Origin: Paraconiothyrium sp. Pb-2020
Taxonomy: Eukaryota > Ascomycota > Dothideomycetes > Pleosporales > Didymosphaeriaceae
Reading direction: 5' to 3'
Length of the DNA: 64,000 bases
NCBI GenBank assembly: GCA_022419385.1
Contig: JAJUBI010000007.1
Span: 3,505,768-3,569,767, forward strand
Shown here: piece by piece, positions 58,216-64,000 of the stretch
Layout of the letters: every line of letters begins with the position of its first letter
How positions within the stretch are numbered: position 1 is the stretch's first letter
The notes under the pieces: model-generated
The model's database searches: none
What the model saw: only the letters and a program-made list of their open reading frames with translations
Told to the model about the DNA's origin: nothing
Program-made: the position numbers and the translations under genes

Positions 58216-61200
58216 ATGACAGTGGAATTTACTTCACTGAGCTACGTGGTGGGGAAAGAACTGCCTGGACCTTGGAAGAGCTGCATACAACGTCTAGAAG
58301 AGTGTGCTTCGAATTATGCCAACGAGACGGCCGTCGTTTGCGCACATCAGCCACGTGACCTCTTCGATATAAAGAGCCAACCTTTGGACAATCCGGAATA
58401 CACTAATTCGCCGTATCTTAGATGGACATATCGAGAATTCTACGCTCTAGTAGAGCGGCTGGCCCGCGCACTTGCTGCTACTGGCGTTGGACAAGGCACG
58501 CCTGTGTTTACTTTCCTTCCAAATGGAGCTGAGTTCCTCATTATTCTCTTCGCCTCAATGCGACTAGGAAGCTCACTAGTACCCATCAACGTTCGGAATT
58601 TGACCAACACCCAAGAAGTCACGCATATGATCAAGACTGCATTTATCGAGTGCCCTTCTGATGCAGCTGTTGTATTCGCAGATTCGCCAGAGACAGCCGC
58701 TAAAGTGGAAGAGTTCAAGCAACTCGCCAACGCGCAGCGGATTATCACCAGCTCCGAGGAACGGCAACAATGGACGGCATTTGCATCAGTCTTACGGAGC
58801 TCCAAACCCGAGCAACCTCTCCCCGATTATCGAAGTTTCAAGCAGACAGACACGGATAGCATCATCCTCTTCACGAGCGGCACAACAAGTTTACCGAAAG
58901 GATGTCATTGGCACTATCCTTCCCTGGCCTTTTTCATCCATTCACGAGAACACATGGGAGAAAGGTTTGCAGCGAAGAACGGAGATGCATTTGCTGCATT
59001 TGCACCTAACAACCATGCTATGGGTTGCTTCCTTGTAGTCCTGGCTCTCGGTACGGGTTCCTGCCAAGTCTTTCCCACAGCATACTTCGAGCCGACTACA
59101 TTCTTGAAGATTGCGCAGGCGGAGCGTTGTACACACACCATTGCTGTTCCCACAATGGTATACGCGATGGTGCTCGCAAAAGCGACTCAGAAGCTCAAGC
59201 TCGACCACATGAGGACCGTGTTACTTGGCGGTGCGGCAGTCACACCTGAAGTTCTGAGACTTTGTGAAACCGAACTAGGTGTCGCTGGGTGCGAGATCGG
59301 CTATGGAATGACGGAAGGACCTATCGTGTTTTCTGGACGCTGTCCCGCGGCAGAGCTGACGAATAAACACGGAGAGGTGTCCGTTGGCACAGTCTTACCC
59401 GAAACGAGAATCAAGATTTGTGCTCCAGGATCACACGAGCCTGTTCCTCGTGGTGAAGTTGGGGAACTGCATAGCAAGGGACCGACGGTTTGTGCCGGTT
59501 ACATTGGCAGAGACAGTGAAGAGTACTACGATGAAGATGGGTTCAGATGGTGCGCATCCGGCGATATGGCGCGCATCGATGAGCAAGGACGTGTCTTCAT
59601 TGTTGGCAGATACAAAGAGATGATCATTCGAGGCGGCGAAAATATCTCACCCGTGGCGGTCGAAACAGTAATTGACCAACAACTGCCACATCTTAGGGAC
59701 CTGACCACACAGATCGTGGGCGCTGCGGATGTTATCGCTGGTGAAGTACCGGTCGCCGTCGTTGCACAAAAGCCCGATACCGAGACAATCAAAGAGATCA
59801 AGGACACGGTGGTTGCCACTATGGGTCGCATGTATGCCGTTGACGATGTCATCTACTTGGGTGACCTTGGTCTGCAAGATTTCCCTCGAACGCTCGCCGG
59901 GAAGGTCCAGAGAATGAAGCTCAAAGGACTTGTCCAAAAGTACCGCAAGCAGAATGAGCACCAGAATGGTTTCACGAATGGCTTTACAAACTCGAGATTG
60001 ACTGATCAACTCATATCTGTATGGGCACGTATTGTAGGCGCGTCCCTATCGGACGTATCACTCGAAACACAGCTCGAAGATATGGGCGATAGTATCACGA
60101 TGATGCGTGTGAAGGATCGACTGTTCAAGGTGACCGGCGTCGATCTCACAGTCGATGAGATGCTCGATGCCAAAACCTTAGGCGGTATGCTTCGCATTTT
60201 AGAAGGTAGAATTTCCTCGACAGCGGCAAACGACACTGAAGGTTTCAAAGCTGTGGACACTCCGCCCAAAATCGATGACATGGTACATGCAGTGGATGAC
60301 AAGGAAATTTTCGACGCCACCAAACGAGTGATCACAAAAGTGTTAGAGCCTCACGGGCTCCAGTGGGAGGACGTCCGTGAGGTGATGCCCGCGCTTGACT
60401 TCACAGAGGTGGCAGCAAAGAATGGTATCTTTTCTCAATTCACACTCAAGGGCGCTATGCTGGCGAGAAATACATCCGTCGAGGTGCGAACATGCTCGTG
60501 CACGGTAGGATGTTTTGCTAATAGTTATGCATAGGCATTACGGGCGGCAGTCATGAAGGCTGTAGCCAACAATCCGATGCAGTCTTCATTCATCCTCTGG
60601 GACGACGCCGCACTCGGTGACGATCTTGCGCTGCAGGTCACTGTTGACCAAAAGCCAGACTTCATAGAAGACCTCATTGAAGACAAGGGAACTCTGAGGA
60701 CCGTCGCTGAATTGAAGCGGCTCACGTTCGATATGATGCAAGTACAGGGCACAGAATACCCCGGACCATTGTTTCGCGCTTGGGTCGTGTATGTCGAGGA
60801 AACGCGATGCGCGGCCTTGATTCATAACAGTAAGCCTAGCGAATCCGTCTTCTTGTCTTCGTGGACGGAACTGACGTTGTACTAGTCGAGCACACCGTAA
60901 CCGACGCGACATTTGGCTCATTGTTTTGGGAAGACATTGACCTCGCACTGAGTGGAAATGCTCTGAAGCCTCACGTCCCTTACAAACTCTATTGCGACCA
61001 CACCTACAACACGCGCACTTCGCCCGCGGCGCGCGCAGCTACCGAATACCATGTGCAGAGGCTCAAAGACCTGCCGAATCACCGATCGCACTTCTTTCCA
61101 CCGCTAGATAAACCCATGCTATTGGAGGATGGAAAGCCCGACGGCTATGTTCACACTTTCTCCGCCACCAGCCTAAACGCTCTGATGCGAAAGCACCCCC

Positions 61201-61832
61201 ATCTCAAGCCGTCACTCGTGCTCAAAGCAGCAACTGCTCTCTTCCTGCTCCACACAAACAACTACTCGCACGCCATCTTCTCACACTGGGACTCAAGCCG
61301 CGACAAATTCCCCTTCACCACGAGGTCCTCTACGCTCCCTGCAAACGCTCACGCTAGTGACGTCGGTGGCCAGCTCATCAACCCCATTATGGACCTCATC
61401 TCCCTCACCCCCGGAGAGTCGAAACTCGCCTTCCTCGAACGCCTCCAAGAAGAGCAGCTCCTGCAAAGCAAGCACGCCGCCGCGCCATTCAAGGAGATCA
61501 TGCGCGGCTTCGATGCTGATACTGCAGAGCTGTTCCCTCATTACAGCACGGAGTGCGTGTACAATTGGCTAGGCACGAACATCAAAGGCACAAACGCGTA
61601 CGAGAACCTTGAGTTTGTGGAGGCGGTTAATCGGAGGGATGTGCACCGCTTTTATAATGGGGCTAGTCTGGTAAGGGACGGGAAGGGGAATGATTCTGTC
61701 ATTTTGGAGATCAAGGGAAGTGTGTTTACGATTGCGGAGATGGAGGGATTTGGAAGAAAAATTGAGAAGGTGGCGATGTGGTTAATGGAAGAGTTGGAGC
61801 AGCCGGTTGAGGGGTTCTGGGAATGTATGTAG
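58216..61832 (+). CDS. single-module A-T-C enzyme (NRPS-like)
   Basis: A fungal non-ribosomal-peptide-synthetase-like enzyme of 1169 residues, from exons 58216-60483, 60535-60829 and 60886-61832. Order: adenylation domain (about 30-590), carrier domain (about 600-680), condensation-type domain (about 700-1169). Adenylation motifs: FTSGTTSLPKG (220-229), GYGMTEGP, SGDMARIDEQG, GRYKEMIIRGGENISP and the A10 lysine in TLAGKVQRMKL (Lys563). The carrier motif LEDMGDSITMM has its phosphopantetheine Ser at 626. The condensation active site reads EHTVTDA (His857, Asp861) in place of HHxxxDG: the catalytic second His is kept. The adenylation pocket region PNNHAMGC looks like acyl- or aryl-CoA ligases rather than amino-acid domains, so a non-amino carboxylic acid is a plausible substrate. 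There is no thioesterase or reductase; release would be by condensation with an external nucleophile. Neighbours are a regulator and an efflux pump. Confidence 0.9.
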
Positions 61833-63712
61833 TAGCATTTGGATTGTACGGCCTTCAGGAATGATTGCCTATGGGAATCAGTCGGATGTCTTTCAACGCC
61901 TTCCAGGTCCTTGAGCGTAAATTGCAGTTCCTTATAACATGAGGGCCTGACCTGTGTCTTGAGTTGCGACAACGCCCAATAATTCAGCGCGATCAGCATA
62001 ACGTGAACGATGCGCTTCTCCGAAAAATCGTTCTGTCTGAGCACTTTATCACATGCTATTAAGCGACGTTCGTGGAAATAATCGTGGTTTGACTTCGGTT
62101 GTTGTTGAGTGGTGACGCTTGAGATGGAACTCCTCTGCATTCAAAACATCGTACAGGCAATAGAATCGCATATTACCTCGCCTAGCATCGCGAACGTTAA
62201 ATAATCTCTGAGTTCGCTCGAAACATACTTCTCGTTTCTCTCTTGGTGAGACACCACAGGCGCAGAGCCGCCTCTGATGAATTTCCATCGATATATAGGT
62301 CCCTGTAGCTAGTATCATTTTACTTAAAAATATGTGTGCGCATCTCTTCACTGCAACTTTCTGCGAGAGTGTACCTGACCAGTTGATTTATATTGGTTTG
62401 TTCGTTCGGCTTTGTTCGGCAGTCTACACTTGTCGCGCGAGTCGGGCAACTCGTCTGTTTGCTTCTTTTCTCCGATGAGATCATCCGCAAGAGAGAGAAC
62501 GGCTCGACTGACCGGAGGTTTACTGCGAAATGAGACGGAGTTCTCGCACATGCGGCAGGGCTCCGAAGAAGAAGGTTGCATAAGCTTCCCGATCACGTGC
62601 AAGGCTGAGCACTGTGCAGATTACCATGCGTGAGCTTGAGGATCTGCCGGATTCGCAGGGGGTTTGTTTGATTGCCGCTCCGCCACAAAAGCTTGTCCGG
62701 TGCCCCACGATTTCAATAGCTGGCACGACAGTGAATGAAGAAAGATCGATCCACCAAAGTATGCGATTGACTGTACACCTATGGTATGTACCAACGTGTC
62801 GTCACTTTAGATCTAGTAACCGAACGTGTGTGAGCGGTGGGGAACATCTTGAGACGGACTGCGGGAGCCTGTGCAGGGTACCATAAGCGAAGATGTTCAC
62901 AATTCCCGTATCGTTGAGCGTGGTGCCTCTTTTTCATCTTGAAGGCCATGAGCCGCCTTCGTTTGTCCTGCGGTAAACGCTGTGCATAGGGCTGCAGTAT
63001 TATGTGTCACAGTAACGCTTTCCTCCAGTGGAGATGTCGAGCGCCTGAAAGCCCTAACTTACGCCCGTCGGATCTTAGCGAACGCCATGACAGGGGTCAC
63101 AATAGCTGGCAATCTCAACCCTGGTTTGTAGAATTGATCATTGATGAGATGGTAGTGCGAATTGGCTCTCACAACGACGATCAAGCGAGGCGCAAGTGTT
63201 TCTTCATCATTGGGTCCCATACACTACTATAGAAACAGTGAAGGAACTGTTAGCAATCGCACCCATGTCCACAAGCGATCCCCCGTTCCCGTCCTTCGGA
63301 CTTCGACCTGTTGCCCGCGTGGACTACTTGGAGCCTCTCGTGCGAAATTGGTGCGTTCTCCTATGCGGGAACTGAGTGTCAGGCTACTTGCCGGGGCGAA
63401 GCGCACGAGTTATTCTCCTTGAAACGGACCTCATTGGAGACTCGACAGGAGATGCCCAATGAAGAGACCTTTCCTCAGCAGGCGTTTACGCACGAGGTGC
63501 CGGGGCGAGGATGCGGGAGGGAAACAACGCCTTACTTCGACTCCGCCGGCAGACCTTGCGTGGACATCCGCATCCTACCGTGGAGCCTGATGAAAAGCCA
63601 TGCGTACAAATACGGCTGCTGCCGTGATGCATCTTCCTATCAGTCAAGCCACACAGTTCATTCCATTCTTTAAGTATTATTGTCACATTCATTCATCATC
63701 CTATCTTACATC
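61833..63712. other. intergenic region upstream of the GH16 gene
   Basis: About 1.9 kb. Frames on both strands lack domain or splice features. The AT/pyrimidine-rich stretch just before 63713 looks like a core promoter and leader. Confidence 0.5.
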
Positions 63713-64000
63713 ATGCATACTTCCACTCTTTTTACTTCTTTGGCGCTTGCGTCTTCCGCCCTTGCGGGATACGAGGTCAAGTTTGACTACAGCGGTCCCA
63801 GCTTTTTTGACAACTTTGATTTCATCAATGTCAGTCTTTAATATCCATGAAGGATACAAGAGTTGAAGAACATCTGTACTGATGACGAATTGCAGGAGCC
63901 TGATACCAGCTTCACACAAGGGTTCGCCCAATACGTCAGCAAGGATGAGGCTACCTCGATGGGTCTTGCCAGCATTGTAGACAACAAGGCGCACATTGGC
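63713..64000 (+). CDS. secreted GH16 glucanase-like protein, 5' part
   Basis: The start of a secreted glycoside hydrolase family 16 enzyme (fungal endo-1,3(4)-beta-glucanase type), cut by the window end. Exon 1 is 63713-63829 and exon 2 begins at 63896 after a 66-nt intron (donor GTCAGT, acceptor TTGCAG). A signal peptide is clear (HTSTLFTSLALASSALAG). Mature sequence follows the family start: FDYSGPSFFDNFDFIN, then EPDTSFTQGFAQYVSKDEAT and MGLASIVDNKAHIG. The catalytic ExDxxE motif would lie beyond the window, so activity cannot be judged. Family members act on cell-wall or plant mixed-linkage glucans outside the cell. Confidence 0.85.

Overview
The window is nuclear DNA of a filamentous ascomycete, most likely a Dothideomycete-type mould. 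The signs are many short GT-AG introns with CTRAC-like branch points, two HET-domain proteins, two Zn2Cys6 regulators, a fungal GATA_AreA/DUF3295 protein and an A-T-C synthetase. No prokaryotic, viral or organellar genes were seen, and no tRNA, rRNA or CRISPR array.

Layout: 1-2.2 kb holds the 3' part of the chaperonin gene cct5. 3.7-5.7 kb is a HET-domain gene. 5.7-12.9 kb and 14.7-23.5 kb are two large stretches without a convincing gene, on either side of a DUF3295 regulator gene (12.9-14.7 kb, minus). 23.5 kb is a small membrane protein. 24.5-32.4 kb looks like a catabolic neighbourhood: class II ketose-bisphosphate aldolase, Zn2Cys6 regulator, SDR dehydrogenase and a divergently transcribed DAL5-type MFS importer. 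32.9 kb is a small proline-rich protein. 33.3-39.6 kb is an AT-richer accessory segment: a dynamin-like GTPase with a disrupted P-loop, relics resembling ankyrin and Myb/SANT sequence, and a second, short HET protein. 40.1-46.5 kb is bud22 (frame-disrupted tail), an atypical protein kinase and a secreted 5'-nucleotidase. 48.4-51.1 kb is a CCCH-finger coiled-coil protein.

52.7-61.8 kb is a candidate small secondary-metabolite cluster. An MFS efflux-type pump is convergent with a Zn2Cys6 regulator, and that regulator is divergent from a single-module adenylation-thiolation-condensation enzyme, with an inverted repeat just before the enzyme's ATG. The window ends inside a secreted GH16 glucanase gene.

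Two genes (dynamin-like and bud22) each carry two single-base losses, all at homopolymer runs, in otherwise intact frames. This looks more like residual sequencing error than gene decay and affects how these models should be read. Exon boundaries were worked out by hand from splice signals and family conservation.
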